NCBI GenBank assembly: GCA_018287875.1 | Contig: JAGVVL010000001.1 | Coordinates: 2,852,001 to 2,916,000 of the forward strand | Direction: 5' to 3' | Length of the DNA stretch: 64,000 nt | DNA from: Nigrospora sphaerica | Lineage: Eukaryota > Ascomycota > Sordariomycetes > Amphisphaeriales > Apiosporaceae | In this document: piece by piece, positions 43,443-56,337 of the stretch | How positions within the stretch are numbered: the first letter of the stretch is position 1 | Layout of the letters: each line of letters starts with the position of its first letter | Position numbers and translations under genes: made by a program | Notes under the pieces: generated by a model | What the model was told of the DNA's origin: nothing | The model's input: only the letters and a program-made list of their open reading frames with translations | Databases searched by the model: none

Positions 43443-46184
43443 GGGCCCGAGACCTAAGCGGCACAAGGGACAAAGCACCGTTGCCGCCTGGCTGTAGCCG
43501 GCGAAAACACGTATCCGGTAGTTGAGCGTGGATAGCAGGGTGTACTGCAAATCACGTTCGGGGCCGTAACCCATTTCGTGGCTGTCGACGTCAAGGTCGT
43601 CGACGTTGATGCTGGAAGTTGATCTCGATAGGATTCTTAGCAAATTTGGGCTGGATGAAGTGCCATCACGCTGGCTTCTAAATCGGTGTCATGGGCAGCC
43701 CAAGAGAAGGCAACGATATCGGCGGTACAAAGTCGTCGTTGACTTGGTGAAATGTATAGAAGGAGTCGTCCTGCGCGAGTTCTGCGTTGAAGCACCTTGG
43801 TCACATGACAGAACCCACAACCCGTCTCGGCCAAGTGACGATGCGTTTGGAGATAGCTATCAGATGCTCGCCTCTTAGCGACATGGTCTTCACATGAACA
43901 CGCAGTGCCCATGGGCAGGAAGGGGGCCCGCCAATGATGAGATGTTTGCGGTTAGGCAAACAATATGCGGTGTGGACGGTTCTTACATCCCAACGAGCCC
44001 CTCCCTTCCCTCCGTTCCGGGCCGGGGTCAGGCATAGGCATCCCTTTTCCCTGTTTCCCTCGTCCAATCCGTGGTGTTCGTCCCAACCGCGAAACTCCGC
44101 ATCCTGCACCCGCCCCGTTCATCATCCCTTGTCTTACACTGTACTCACGACCCGAAAGAGGGCGTGGGGATCGCTTGGCCCTCCCCCGCCCCCGGAAAGG
44201 GGTGGAAGGCAGGTAAAAAGGGATTAGACCCAGAAAAGGGTGATCGCACCCCCCCAACCGTCGCCCACGTAAAGGGAGAGCGAAGGAGTAGGTAGTCGCC
44301 CACACCGGAGGCGGCCAGACGGGGCTGATCGTCCGTCCTTTGCCTCCTTACCTCCTGCCGGTCTCCCCGCCACCGGCAACGCGCTGCCGGGTCCTTGACG
44401 TGACCTGTGCGACCTCGAGGGGGAAGGGCGGCAGGCCGCGTCGCACGACAGGCAGAGACCATACTCCGTGCCGCACGAGTGGTATACACGCCTCCTCCCC
44501 TCACCCCCTGCCTGCTGCTCACCGCAGTCGTTGTGGCCGTCGCACCCGTGCGAAACCGTTACAATTCAGCACCCAGCCAGTCGCAAAACCCAAGGGCGAG
44601 CATCTCTCTTGCCCCCACCTCCCGTTGCCGTATGCCAGTGCTGACTGTCTGGGGGCCTGCTGGCGCGCCGGCGGCCTCGTGTGAGTTGGTTTGTCTCGGC
44701 TTTTTTTTCGCCCGGGTGCATGAGGCGGGGCCACCGGCGGCCACACTCGAGCCATGGTTGAAAAGGGGGCAGCCTGGCGGGCCTTGTGTATGGCATGATT
44801 GATGGCCTTTTTTTATTGCTCTCGGGGCTATGTCCGAGGCCTGGAATCATCGATTACCAGATGCTGTTCGCCGGGCAGAGACGACAGCTGAACAGCGTCC
44901 CGAGAGTTCCTCGGTGACACGTAACGCTACACAGCACCGGTGCCTGCCTGTTCGTGGGAGCCAGCCGACAGAGGTCCCGGCCTCTTTTCCTGCGCCCATC
45001 ATGCGCCTGGCCGGCGACCACCCGTCGCCAACGTGTCAAGTCGTGTGCCACCCGCCGATGGAATATGGCCACAAGCATTTGCCACTGCTGCACGTCGCCG
45101 AAGAAGTCATACACGCCCGTCATCTTCGGAGCTCTTAAGCTGCACGGCCGCATGGCCAGAGGGGTCCTTGTTATGTCGGCAGGGAGCATAGGTTTGCACC
45201 GAGGCCTCGCCCTGGGAGAGGGCGCCACGAGCCCCCGTCTGACGGTGCCCGATGGTGGCAGAATGGCTCTGGGCGGCACGGGTGGGCAAATGCCATATGC
45301 GACTCGTCACGCCCATCTCCGATGTAACGACCAATGGTCGGGGATGGCGGGGTCTTCGTGATCATGTACATCATGGGCATACTGACATTGGTCAGGGAGA
45401 CGGGCCTTGCACACCCGTCGCTCATGGGTCGCACAATAGCGCTGTGGTGTTTACGGAACCAGACCGTCGCGTACCACGTCGCTTTCCAGCACAGAAGTCA
45501 GCCTCGGGAATGCTGCATCACCGTTGAAACTCGGCCGAGTAACGGGTCCCTCCGCCCGCTGGCGTGGCTGACGCCGGGGGTGAACTGCCCAGTTGCTGGG
45601 CTCTCCGTGGTCCTCGGTCGAAGCCGGCCAGGCCCTCCCCTCAGTTGCCGGGCAGCCAGGGACGCAGGTGAGGAAACGCGCACGCGAGAAGCACCCAGCC
45701 AGAGAGTTGCATGGTGCAGGCGGCCGGGGCCTGGAGGTGGCGAGTGCCGTGCACCAAACGTAATATCAAGATTTGTCTTGGTCGCCATTGGCTGCGCGCA
45801 AAGTATAGCAAGGGGGGGAAAGACCCTTTTCTTGGCCTCGTGGACCGTTGCCGCCTGGACAATGGCGCGCGTCAAAATAGAGTCGCACATTGGGTGCCCG
45901 GGCGACGCCCGGCCCAGGGGTCCAAATTCTCGCAGCCGCTTGCGTACCCTCATTGACGACCCCTTTGTCCGGAGGGCGGAGGGGCTTTGACCGTCAGCCA
46001 GCCAGGCACTTCAGGCACTTCAGTTCAACGCGTCCAAGCGCCGACCCGGTGGTCGACGCCGCATTCTGTTGCCACACTTCGCGTCGTCACCTGAGTTCAG
46101 TATCCACCCGAACTGCCGTCATGTTGGCCGGCGCCGATGCACCGCGGAGATCGGTCAAGGGACCGGGCTTAGTGATCGTCCCGT

Positions 46185-46199
46185 CCCCCCCCCCCCCCC
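46185..46199. repeat. C homopolymer, 15 nt
   Basis: Uninterrupted C run in the gene-poor region. Others of 12-13 nt are at 51966-51977 and about 53900-53912. Confidence 0.85.
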
Positions 46200-49100
46200 A
46201 GCGCTTGACGTAATGCGGTGGCGGCCGCAGGCTTAGGAGCGACGCAACCGCTTGTCCGCCGTCGTTGTCATCGTGTCCGTCAGCCGGCTAGCCAGCGCGC
46301 GCACGGGGAAATCACCACGGGGGATGCACACACGCGCGCACCAGTGCGCGAATCGATGTCATGACCCTCAGTCCCTGCAGCCAACCCACACGACTGATTC
46401 AGCCCAGCACCGCCGTCATAGTCGTAGGGCTGGCGACGGGGAGAGCCTATCCAGCAGGCCAGAAGCTCCGCCGTCCCGGCTCCCCCTCCCTCCGGAGGCC
46501 GGCTGCACCATTTCACGTAGGCTACGAACAGCGTACGCCGGAGCGGGTCTCTCGCCGCCTGCGCCCATTTACCTCCCGCGGCGAGGGCCTTTCTGAGGTG
46601 CCCGTGTTGGCGCTGTCTGCCCCTCCAGCACCGGAGGGCAGCGGAGGGGGCCCTTGCCGAGCCAGCCGGCGGCCTTCGTTGGTTTTGTCGTGTAAGTCGT
46701 AGGGAGTAGTAACAGGGCGCCATGGCACGGGCCTGACGTCGGCAGCCAAGGATTGCGTATTAGGGGGGCGCGAGGCGGGCGAAGAAGCCCGCAGCTACGT
46801 GTCTGCTCTAAACGCCGGAATGTTTCTTGACTGATCTAACGGCTCCCGTATCTCTCGGCATGAACAACTGCCTGGCGCGCGCAGACCATGCCCCATTGGT
46901 GCTAGCAAGGCGCCCGCGACGTGGAAAACGAAAAACTTCATCTTTCACAGACCGGAGCCACGCGATCCCACGGCGATCATGAGAGCCCGTATTCAAGGTG
47001 TGGGTTTATAGAGGCCCTGGTTAAAGCATTGGCGAGCACGCTCACATGCTGATGGCTTGCGACCACGCCCCTGGCCGCAACCGTCTAACCAATCGTGTGT
47101 AACCTACCCGTCAAAAGATTTCGCCCGAAAGGCAAGAGAGCATTGGCGCAAGGTTGATCGAACGGTTGATGATCCGATCTATACAGCCGAGGGTTACCAA
47201 TGATCGATTTCCGGGGCCGCTCGGCGCATAACAGATATCTGGACCGCGTTTCGTCTTACCGAGACTCAAAACCACCCCTGGCCGTCCTGAGGCAAATGAT
47301 GCGCAGGAAAAGCAGGACCGCTGAGGACAAGACTGCCGCAGGCGGCTCGCATGCATGACCACTAGGTGATACGCACGATATCATCGGAGCGGACGACACA
47401 CCGCGACGGGCCAGGAAGGAGCAACCGCATACGCTTGGAATGCCGGCTGCAGCTCACGACGAGTTGGCCGCCCCAGCCGCTTCCTGCCACGGCTTGCGAT
47501 GGGCCGTGGCCCTCGTTTCAAGCCCCGGGCGTTCAAAAGCTTGGCCCGTGGCAAGTCCAGTCGCGGACAAACGAAGACAACAGGGTCTGCCGCTGCAGTA
47601 CATGGTTAAGCCTTGGTGCGATTGCCCATGGCTCGAGCGGGTGGTGCAGATTAGCTAATCGAGTGTTGCTATGACCTGGGCGACGAGCCAGAGAGTCGGA
47701 ATGGGTGAGGGAGGGCAACCCCTGTCCAAGGCCCCGACAGCCCGGTCCCGATGTTTAGAAGCGCGGCGGCGACCCTGGAGGCTCGCATGAAGAGCTCGGG
47801 GCACCATGATCACCTGCGACCGTGACAGGTGACGCCGCCTATCCCACACCCGAGTCCAGTATTGCTGTTTCGTTGAGGGACGACCGACAGGCAGTGCGCG
47901 GCCCCCCTCCAGGTCGATGCCATGTGTCCATGCTGCGATGCTGCCCCCATGCTGGCCGCGAACGGCGAGAGTCGGCGGCCTCGGGGAACCGACTGCGCCA
48001 GTGCCGCGCAGCCGTATGGGTCAAGGACCCTAGCAGTTAGTGACAAAAGCTACTGTGTACTACAGGACCCCCCACCGTAAGCATGATACACTCAGCAACA
48101 AGCCATGGGCAACGGCACCGCTGGCCTTGCTGGCCTCGCGCTGGCTGGGTACGAGTGCATCAAAGGCAGGCGGGCGGGTTGGCACTTTCCCTACAGTAGT
48201 CGTCGTACTGCTAGTGAATAGTGGCCCGCGGTTGGGATCGACGCCATCCACTTGTCTGGCAAGTCCCCTGTCAACCTGTCACCCCTCTCACGGGTGGGCG
48301 GGTAGGACAACGCGTGCATAGTTGGGGTCTGTGTCGTGGAAACCTGACCCAGAAGCCTTACGACTAGCGACTAAAATCCACATGTTAGTTGCTTGGGTAT
48401 GCGCCCACCGAGGATGGGTAGATAGCCATCGACGTAGTGGTAGTTTCGTAGTATGCAGGCGGGGCACGCTCTATATGAGGAATGGATGAGATGGGCGAGT
48501 GGATGTCCAGCGGTAGTGGGTTGGCAGAAAGGCAGTTTCTGGTTGGCCCTGTTGACGGTGCCCGCCGTGCTGCTGCTCATCGCGGCCGGCGGCATTATGC
48601 GTGGCTGCACTTGCGGTGTGAACGAAAGACAATGAGTGGCTGGGCCCAACGCATGAGGTGTCTAGTAGTCCAAGTAGTCTCTGCTGAATCTGCGCATCGC
48701 ATGCATGGGTGGTGGAGCGGCGGACGATAGGCCGGCCGGCCGGTCGCTCATCCTCATCCTGAGCACCAGCGGGTCGTACCTTCAGAGTATACTTACCTCT
48801 TTCTATAGCATTGTACACTGCCGTTCGGTGGCCTCGGTGGCCTCGGTGGCGCTGGCGGTTGGTATTGTTGGTGGCCGGCCACTGGAAAGTTCAACCGCAT
48901 ACCCGACACTTTCGAAACAGTGGAGGGCGGTGAGTTTCGCGCGGGGAACAGGCAAGCCTTCGCGTCGCATTACGCTGGCCGTGACGAAAAAGCAACTGTG
49001 TACGATGAAGGCAGGCGCCACGGCGAGGTCGCGTGGTCGCTTCATTGCTGGCCGGGCTGGCTCTGTCGACCAGGCGCTACGCCCGCCGCGGCTTCTTCAG

Positions 49101-49550
49101 ACATGACGAGGCTATACACGGGCGGCCACGGGGTGAGCATCGTCGAGACCCGTGAGCGGGCGGGCGAGGCTTTGATCCGAGACCTTTTTTTCTGTTCTTG
49201 GGCTGCAAGTCAGGGCTGTCTGGAGCCGAGATGAGCGGTGGTGGGCGTGGCTCATACCCGAGCCGAAATAGAACAAACAAAAGCAGCCACACGTCACGCG
49301 CGCGTGCGCATCCGCCCGCCTGCTTTGTCCGGGGACAACCGTGGGATGCCGTGTCTCGCCCTGCCCGTGCCCATGACCCTTCAAACCCACGCCAGCACCA
49401 GGAGGCCGCCTTTGAGACGAACGCGTCCGTTGTGGCGGCGGCGGCGGTGGCAGTGGTAGTGCTAAGTTGATACGGCTATCTGGCTGTCGGTGATGGTCCT
49501 AGGTAGGCAGCGTAGGTGGGGAGTTGGTCAGAGGGGAAAGGGATGCCACG

Positions 49551-49712
49551 CTGCTGCCGCTGCCGCTGCCGCTACCGCTGCGGTCATGGTCGTGTGTAGC
49601 AATGTGTGCGCGCGCTCATGCAACCTTACCCACTTGCCGCTGCCGCTGCCGCCGCCGCCGTCGCCGTTCGTCGTCCTCGTCGTCGTCGTCTTGGTCGTCG
49701 TCCTCGTCGTCG
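49551..49712. repeat. Trinucleotide-rich tracts (GCT/GCC/GTC)
   Basis: Imperfect runs of GCTGCC and GCCGCC at 49551-49581 and 49636-49665 are followed by GTCGTC/CTC runs to about 49712. Both strands stay open through it in several frames because of the repeat, not because of coding. Confidence 0.7.
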
Positions 49713-51560
49713 CAGTTGGCCGTTGGCTGGCCGGGATCGGGGTCCCATCCACACACCCATCCCATGGCGCCGCAACACCGCGGAGAACACAGCACCGCAG
49801 CATCCGCAGTGCCGCAGCACCGCAGCAGCCCAGGGCGGGACCTCCGTGGGGACCGGATGCGTCCCATGTAGGAATGATGCGATAAATCACCGAAACGCCC
49901 AGTCGTAGTAGTCGACAGGCGGGCGCAGGGATTGCCACATACAATATTCCGGCCGCGACTGCCTATTGGGTGCCGCAATGGTCTACGTCCTGCACGGCGA
50001 GCACGGGCAATTTCGCGTGACTGGACGGCGCTGCCAGTCCAGGTGGTCTCGATCAGATCCCGCCACCCACTTGCCACGCCGGTCGAGTCTGGGGCCGCCT
50101 GGGCTGGGGCTGCCCACCCAGAAGCATGCCGGAGCCAGTCCCAGCTCGCCAGTGTCTGGTAAGCCTGGTCCTTCTGGCCTCTCTGGCTGGCTGGCCGTGT
50201 TTGGTCTGCCGCGCAGCCTCACTTTTTGTCGCTCGGGCGACGCGCCAAGTCGTATTGTGGTGGATTACGAGGCGGCTGCATGCAACACTGCACCGCAACG
50301 AGCAGACGGGTCGGCGCTGGGGCTGCGCGCGCCCACGCGCGCGAGGGGGGAAAGACGATGCCATTGCCAATACCACCCACCCGTACCACCCATCGACTAT
50401 TCGGAACCTCCACCCACACCACGTCGGAGATAATCCCTCAAACCAATCCGTGGTCCGCCGTTGGTCGACCGTCGTTGGCGCCCGTCTCCCCGTGAGCCTG
50501 GTGTACCTCGCGCATGCTCTGAGATCCTACACGGTACTCCAGCCTGCCTGTCTGTCTCTGTCTGCCTGTCTGCCCGCCCGTTTGCCTCGATCCAGCAATC
50601 TGGCCTCCAGCGGGTCGGTCTGGTCGCAGCATCCCGAATCTCTCTGCCAAGGCAGCCCCGTCACTTCCGTGGACCGGATACCAACAGCCCTGACTGGAGG
50701 GCTGCCGGCAAATCACAAATGGTGGGGCCCGGTTCCAGCGAGACGAGGGAAGTGGACAGGAAACATCTGGGGCCACGGCGGCCAGATCCACGACATGGCA
50801 CTGGGACCAGCCTGTCAGCGCCTTCTTCTGGAAGCCAATGTGCCGACCCCCCTTTTCCCTTCAGATGTCCATCGTAGTTGTAGCGCCCCTGGAAGGCGGC
50901 CTTGTCGTTTCCTGGTCCCAGCAGCCAGCTGTTCCTAAGCGGGCGCCCAACGGTGCTGCAGCTGAGCTGTGGGCAAGACGGTTGGTACTATCCACCCTCA
51001 CACTTTGCCGCCCAAACAGGGCGAGGGGCAACAACAGGCTGGGCCCTCGTTTCTTTTTCGCTCGGGCAGTGCGGGCGAGCTGGCCAGGGCAAGCAAGACC
51101 GGCAGACCGGGCATGGGAGCATCCAAGCAAACCGACAGGGAACGGGCCAAAGGCCTGCGAGACCCAAGCAACCCGGCATCGAGTGCCATGGATGGGCCTA
51201 ATAGTACGGACGGATACCCGTTGTGGTCGTAGTTGCACTCCAAGGCATGGCCGTTACCCCCAGCTGCCCAGACGGGCCCAGTGCCCATCTGTCACCACCA
51301 ATGTGCCATACCCAAACCCTCTCCCCCGTCATCGACTGGAAGATCCGCCTACTGGCACCCGCCGACCCACGCGGCCAATTTCCCAAGGTCCCGAGGAGCC
51401 GAGGAAGCAAGCGATGTAGCGATTGCGCGGCGCACGCTGCCGGAAGGTGATAGTAAGCTCATTCACCGGGCCTTCAGACGTAAGTAGAGAAGTGGCCGAG
51501 AGAGAGAAGGCGAGAGGCGGTGGGGGGAAGGGATGGACGGGGGGCCGTGAAGGGGTGTAA

Positions 51561-51585
51561 GAGAGAGAGAGAGAGAGAGAGAGAG
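51561..51585. repeat. (GA)n microsatellite
   Basis: About 12 perfect GA units, followed by GTGAGG. Confidence 0.9.
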
Positions 51586-52318
51586 TGAGGCCAACGGAGA
51601 CAGGGTCGGCACGGCTGTTCATTGGCTGTATGGTGCCCGGGAGACACGCACACATAAACCGACAGACAGGAAGGGCAACCCTCCTTGGTCGCCCAGCGAA
51701 TGACGCAGCTTCGCTTCCCAGCCTCGGTTGACGGTCCTGCTGCCGCTCAGGCTGAGGCGGCCAGGGTGCACCGGAGCGCAGCAATCAATTGGCGGCCGTC
51801 GAGAGCGATCGTCCCCTATGATGCGAGCCCGAAGATTGTGGTTTTAGGCGAGACAAGCTAGCGCCGGTCCAACCCACGCTGCTGGTAGATCTTCCCATCG
51901 TCCTTCTAGCGCCGGCCTGGGGGGAGGGAACGGAGGTACAATGAATGGTAGACGGTCGCCTGGTGCCCCCCCCCCCCGGGAGGCACTCACGCCGATGCAA
52001 CTTGGGTGACGGAGACGGCCGTTTTGGCACCGAGCGTACAGAGTCTCGAGAGAAAAGAGCTTGGCGACAAGGCGACTTTCGTCCGGTCTGCAAACCCGTA
52101 CTGCTTGTACTACCACCCACCCGTCCCTGGTCCCGCAGATGCCCGCATGAAAAACACGACGCACTCCCTGTGACAGAACCCCAGGCCAGCAGGCCGTGGC
52201 CGCCAAGCAACGGCGAGGGGGTCTCAAAGCTTCGGTCTTTTTTTGCACCGGGTGACTCTAATTGTGCAGTCCTCCGTTTGCCCGCAAAACCATGTAATGG
52301 AGACCGGGCGAAAGAAGT

Positions 52319-52433
52319 ATGTACGTGAGTGTGCGCGTGAGCGTGGGAGCATGCGCGTGAGCCTGGTGTGTGTGAGTGTGAGTGTGAGTATGTGTAGGTG
52401 TGTGCGTGTGCGCGTATGTATGTGCATGTGTAA
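52319..52433. repeat. Degenerate GT/GTGTGA-rich tract
   Basis: Alternating purine-pyrimidine sequence made of GTGTGA, GTGCGC and TATGT words over about 115 bp; such DNA can adopt left-handed helix. Confidence 0.7.
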
Positions 52434-53545
52434 TTATATGCTGGTTTGCCCACTGTCAAATGGATGATGGAATACCGGTAGGTTGGGGTTTTTCCCATAC
52501 GGCAGTTGGAGTTGTCGTCCCCGCCATGGAGTATATTATTGCCTGCGTGCCACGGACCAGAGGCTCGCCCGCCGGGCGTCCCATATGCCAGACAGGCAGA
52601 CAAGACCAAACCTAAGCAGCAATCCAGGGTCCTTGGTGCACATGGACCACTTGGTGATCTGCGGGCGGCCACATGCAGCATCATCAGGCTTTGGAGTGTG
52701 GTTCGGGGTTCAGTTCGTTCTGCCGCAACCAAGATAGAAACTTTTGGCCCTGGGGATCCCAATACCAATCCCGCTGCCCTACCCTGGGGCCGGTTGCTGA
52801 CTGCCCGGCCGGAGGGGGCGAAGGAAGCCTGGCATCATGGGCTGTCTTTGCCGCCCTGCCACTCGGATTATGCGCATGCCCGCCCATGGACCTGCAAATA
52901 CTGCTCGACAGACCGTTGGGTACCTTGGGTAGCCGAACCAGAACAGTAAACTACCGAGCCTATACGTAGGTATCATGAGGAACACCCGCGTAGCGCGTAC
53001 ACGCCGTCCCCCGTTTTCCTCCCACCATCGACTACACTTGCCGGCTCGCCCGGAAGTCTATTCGAAACAGGCTGCTCCTACGGCGCCGATGGCCATGACA
53101 TGGCCATGCCGCCACGGAGAGAAGAAAAGGCAAAGACGCTGCGAGTCACGGGCTCGTTAATAATGACGATGTGCTCAACCGGCCAGTAGAACGCCTGGCG
53201 ACCGGGCAAGACGGTGTGGAGCCATCAGCAGCCACACCAACCACCACTGCGCCCGCCCGCCCGCCCATCCATCATCATCAATCCTGCCCCATCTCCTGCC
53301 ATCAGCGGGTACCCATGTAGCTCACCTCTTGACTTTTGACGAAGATAGAAATAGGTACCTAAGAATGAGATAGCTGGAGGTTGTACCAGGTGGATTTAGT
53401 AGGTACCTTGAGATATACCCAGGAGTCGGGGGCAGACGAGGTGTTTGTGTGAGAGAGGCTGCTTTGGCCGCACGCCAGCCAGCCTCCTCCTTCGTCTCGG
53501 TGGGACAGCCCAGCCAGCCAGCCAGTAGAAGAGAGTGAGCGATCA

Positions 53546-53547
53546 CA

Positions 53548-53578
<31 letters not shown>

Positions 53579-53579
53579 C
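53546..53579. repeat. (ACGC)n microsatellite
   Basis: About eight ACGC units in a row, starting after GATC. Located roughly 0.3 kb upstream of the ATG-free stretch. Confidence 0.9.
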
Positions 53580-53874
53580 CGTCCGCACGCCCCGTCCACC
53601 CTCGCGCGCCCTTGGGTTTTTTCTTTCCTTTTCGCACCTCACACCTCCAGTCCCGTCCGTTTTTCACCGACAGGGGGCACTGGCCAGGCTCGTCAGGGAG
53701 GCAGAGGAAGGGGGGGGCGTGACGTTAGGTCTCGGGGCGCGGTCCCGTTTTCATTGGCCTGTTGCCAACCGGGGCTTGTCAGGGACACACCCTCCCCAAC
53801 CCAGATGGCCCATTCAAACACCCACTCACCCACCCACCCAAGCATCACCAAACACACCCACGCCCACGCCCATG

Positions 53875-54782
53875 AACGCCCACGCACCCTCTCCTCCGGC
53901 CCCCCCCCCCCCGTTGACCCAGTCGGTGGGCCCGCTCTTTTTCGTGTGTCAGGCAATCCCTGCCCTTCGTATATTGGCTAAGCGTCACGAATCTCGGCCC
54001 TTGCTCTGGCTGCGCATCCTTACCACTCTAGTGGACGCCAAAGCGACACTGGACCCATTCCTCGCCTCTCCTGCGGGTTCCACCGTACCAGCACCGCGCC
54101 CATCGAATTTAAGAATAGCGCAGGACAGAGGACGTCTGAAGTGGGACGGGACTGGTCGTAGCGTGGGCCAGGCGCCCAGGGTAGAGGTGTGTCTCTTAAT
54201 CAGGGTGGGCTGTAGACACACAGGCTAGGGGACCGGGGTCTGATTGAGCCACTCAAACACGCACGTCGGGGGCCCTGGACCTGGCCCTGGGAGTGCGAGA
54301 GCGCTACTGCCGTAATCTGAATATCTACATCAACCTACCCGGCCTGCATTCTGCCTCGTCTTCATTTGGTCTGCACTCTCTCGAACGAAGCGCCTTTTTC
54401 CTCCACCTTCGCACCAGCTGCTCGCTCCTGGAGTCCCTTGTCGTCTCCATCACCATCGTGCCTCCTCCGGTCTATCTACCTCCCTCCCTACATCTCTCTT
54501 CCCACGACCGACCTCGTCTCGGCGACGAACCTGCCCCTCCCTCCCCGGCGCCTGCCTGTTTGACCCGTTGACTCGAGGTCATCGCCTGCGCCCACCCCCC
54601 ACCCCGGACTCCCACCCACGACCTAAAAAGGACCTTCTCCAGCCCACGTTGGATCTAACCGGGATCTCTGTTATATTTGGCTGAGGACTTTCCGCTGTGT
54701 AGAACGGCCGTTTCCTCTTGGTTTTCTCTTCTCCTTTACTCTCCCATCTGGACTTTTTCCCGCCCCGGACGGGACCTATATC
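53875..54782 (+). promoter_or_regulatory. Long ATG-free leader/promoter of the Ran1-like kinase gene
   Basis: From the ATG at 53872 to the kinase start at 54783 there is not one ATG on the sense strand in 908 nt, while the complementary triplet CAT occurs about 11 times (my count by eye). The last 450 nt are CT-rich. Avoidance of ATG on one strand suggests a long transcribed 5' leader under selection against upstream starts; transcription start itself cannot be seen. Confidence 0.55.
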
Positions 54783-56337
54783 ATGCAGAATGTGCCAGCA
54801 TACGGATACCCCACGCCTCCGGCTTCCCCGTCATACGATAACCAGAAGAGTGCCTACCAGCAGCAGCCCTTTGCCGTGCCGCCTGTGTGCCAGCCCCGCT
54901 TCACGCCCGTTACGCCCGAGGAGAGGCTAGGCAAGTTCCTGGGCGACAGCCTCCAGTTGGTAGGGATCCTTGGAACCGGAGCTTATGGAGTCGTATACTC
55001 GGCCGTGGATATCAAGACGGGCATCCGGTATGCCGTCAAGACGCTGAGCAAGTTCAACGCCGATGGGACCCCCCTGGACCGCCGACAGGTTGCCTTCCAG
55101 CACCGGGAACTTCGCCTCCACTACCTGGCCTCGGCGCACCCCAACGTGGTCTCCATGCTCAAGATTGTAGACGACCCGGACTGCACCTACGTTGTTCTGG
55201 AGTACTGCCCGGAAGGGGATCTCTTCTACAACATTACCGAGTGTGGACAGTACGTTGGCCAGGACGCCCTGGTCAAGAGTGTCTTCCTGCAGATTCTGGA
55301 CGCCGTGGAGCACTGCCACGCCTTGGGTATCTACCACCGGGACTTGAAGCCGGAAAACATCCTCGTCTCCAACCTCGGCGAGACGGTCAAGCTGGCTGAT
55401 TTCGGCCTGGCCACCTCTTCGAGCCGCTCCGAGGACTACGGTTGCGGATCCACTTTCTACATGTCGCCAGGTAGGACTTACACTTTGATCACCGTCCGCC
55501 CAGTGGGATGTAACTGACCTTAGCCTTGCAGAGTGCCTGGACCCTTCTTCCCGGAGACCTTTCTATTACTGCGCACCTAATGATGTGTGGAGCCTTGGAG
55601 TCATCTTGGTGAACTTGACCTGCGGACGCAATCCTTGGAAGCAGGCCGCCTTTGAGGATTCCACATACCGTGCTTTTACCAGGAACCCGGACTTTCTTAA
55701 GACCATTCTCCCCCTGTCGGATGAACTGAACGACATTCTGGGCCGGATCTTCACTCGCAACCCGGACGAGAGAATTACGTTGTCGCAACTGCGGAGCAGC
55801 ATCCTGGCGTGCTCCCAGTTCACCATTCCCGTGACGAGCGCTGCTCAGTCACTCGCGTCTCCGCCCGCATCACCGGAGCCCCTTGATTACGTTTGCGAAG
55901 CCGCCACCGTCGACGACGACGACGACGAGGACTTCAACTACGATGCCCCTCTGTCACCTAGCTCCTCGGACTCGGATGGGGAGTCGACCTGCTCATCCGA
56001 CGCCGGATCGTTGATTTCGAGCTGCTCAACCGTCGACGATCTGGACGAGGTCGACATGCCAGAGGATGTGCCCCGCCCCGAGCCGGACATGTATGATACC
56101 GAGGATCCCAAGGCCATTTACCCTCAGGAGTTTGTTCCCGCCTACCAAGGATCTGTGATGGAGCCTTGCCAGGTGCCAGTCCCTCCGGCGGGATGTGAAT
56201 CTATGCAGGGAAAGTTTCCTCATTTTCCGTACTTCTGGGATGTCCTGCATCGGTACAGCCAACCTGCGGCAGTCCACAACCCTCTGGCATTTCACCAACC
56301 GATACCTCTGTTCACCAACTTGCAGGGCTGCTATTAG
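54783..56337 (+). CDS. Ran1/Ksp1/Sks1-family Ser/Thr protein kinase
   Basis: Exons 54783-55470 and 55532-56337 give 497 residues. After a Pro/Tyr/Gln-rich start the kinase domain (about residues 57-340) has [11 protein letters not shown], Lys in [20 protein letters not shown], and the APE-equivalent [13 protein letters not shown] split by the intron, then [20 protein letters not shown], typical of the Ran1 (Pat1) group. The C-terminal third is acidic and Ser-rich ([20 protein letters not shown]), probably regulatory, ending in a Pro/Phe/Tyr-rich tail. Fission yeast Ran1 blocks meiosis; budding yeast relatives (Ksp1, Sks1, Vhs1) act in nutrient and growth signalling. Role here is inferred. The gene is alone in about 20 kb and has an ATG-free leader, which suggests elaborate control of its expression. 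Confidence 0.93.

Larger units (their letters stand above)
43443..53874. other. Gene-poor region, over 10 kb
   Basis: No gene, RNA or mobile element recognised. Composition is GC-balanced, not the AT-rich pattern left by RIP on dead transposons. Open frames of 100-330 codons occur on both strands but lack motifs, splice-joined partners or consistent codon bias. It contains several simple repeats (listed separately) and many CT- or GT-rich stretches. It may be extended regulatory DNA or noncoding transcripts for the kinase gene at 54783. Confidence 0.5.

Noticed and set aside
43359..43643. 94-codon minus-strand frame overlapping the PRP4 end
   Set aside because: Sequence looks slightly protein-like but overlaps the last PRP4 exon, with no recognised family and no clear ATG.
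50126..50938. 270-codon plus frame with a signal-peptide-like start
   Set aside because: Only the first 30 residues are hydrophobic; the rest lacks pattern, and simple-sequence tracts explain the openness.
51785..52768. 327-codon minus frame rich in His/Thr
   Set aside because: Built on the GT-rich tract at 52319-52433, which reads as His-Thr-Tyr repeats.
53546..53579. Regular repeats as a possible CRISPR or satellite array
   Set aside because: It is a plain tetranucleotide run with no spacers, in a eukaryotic context.
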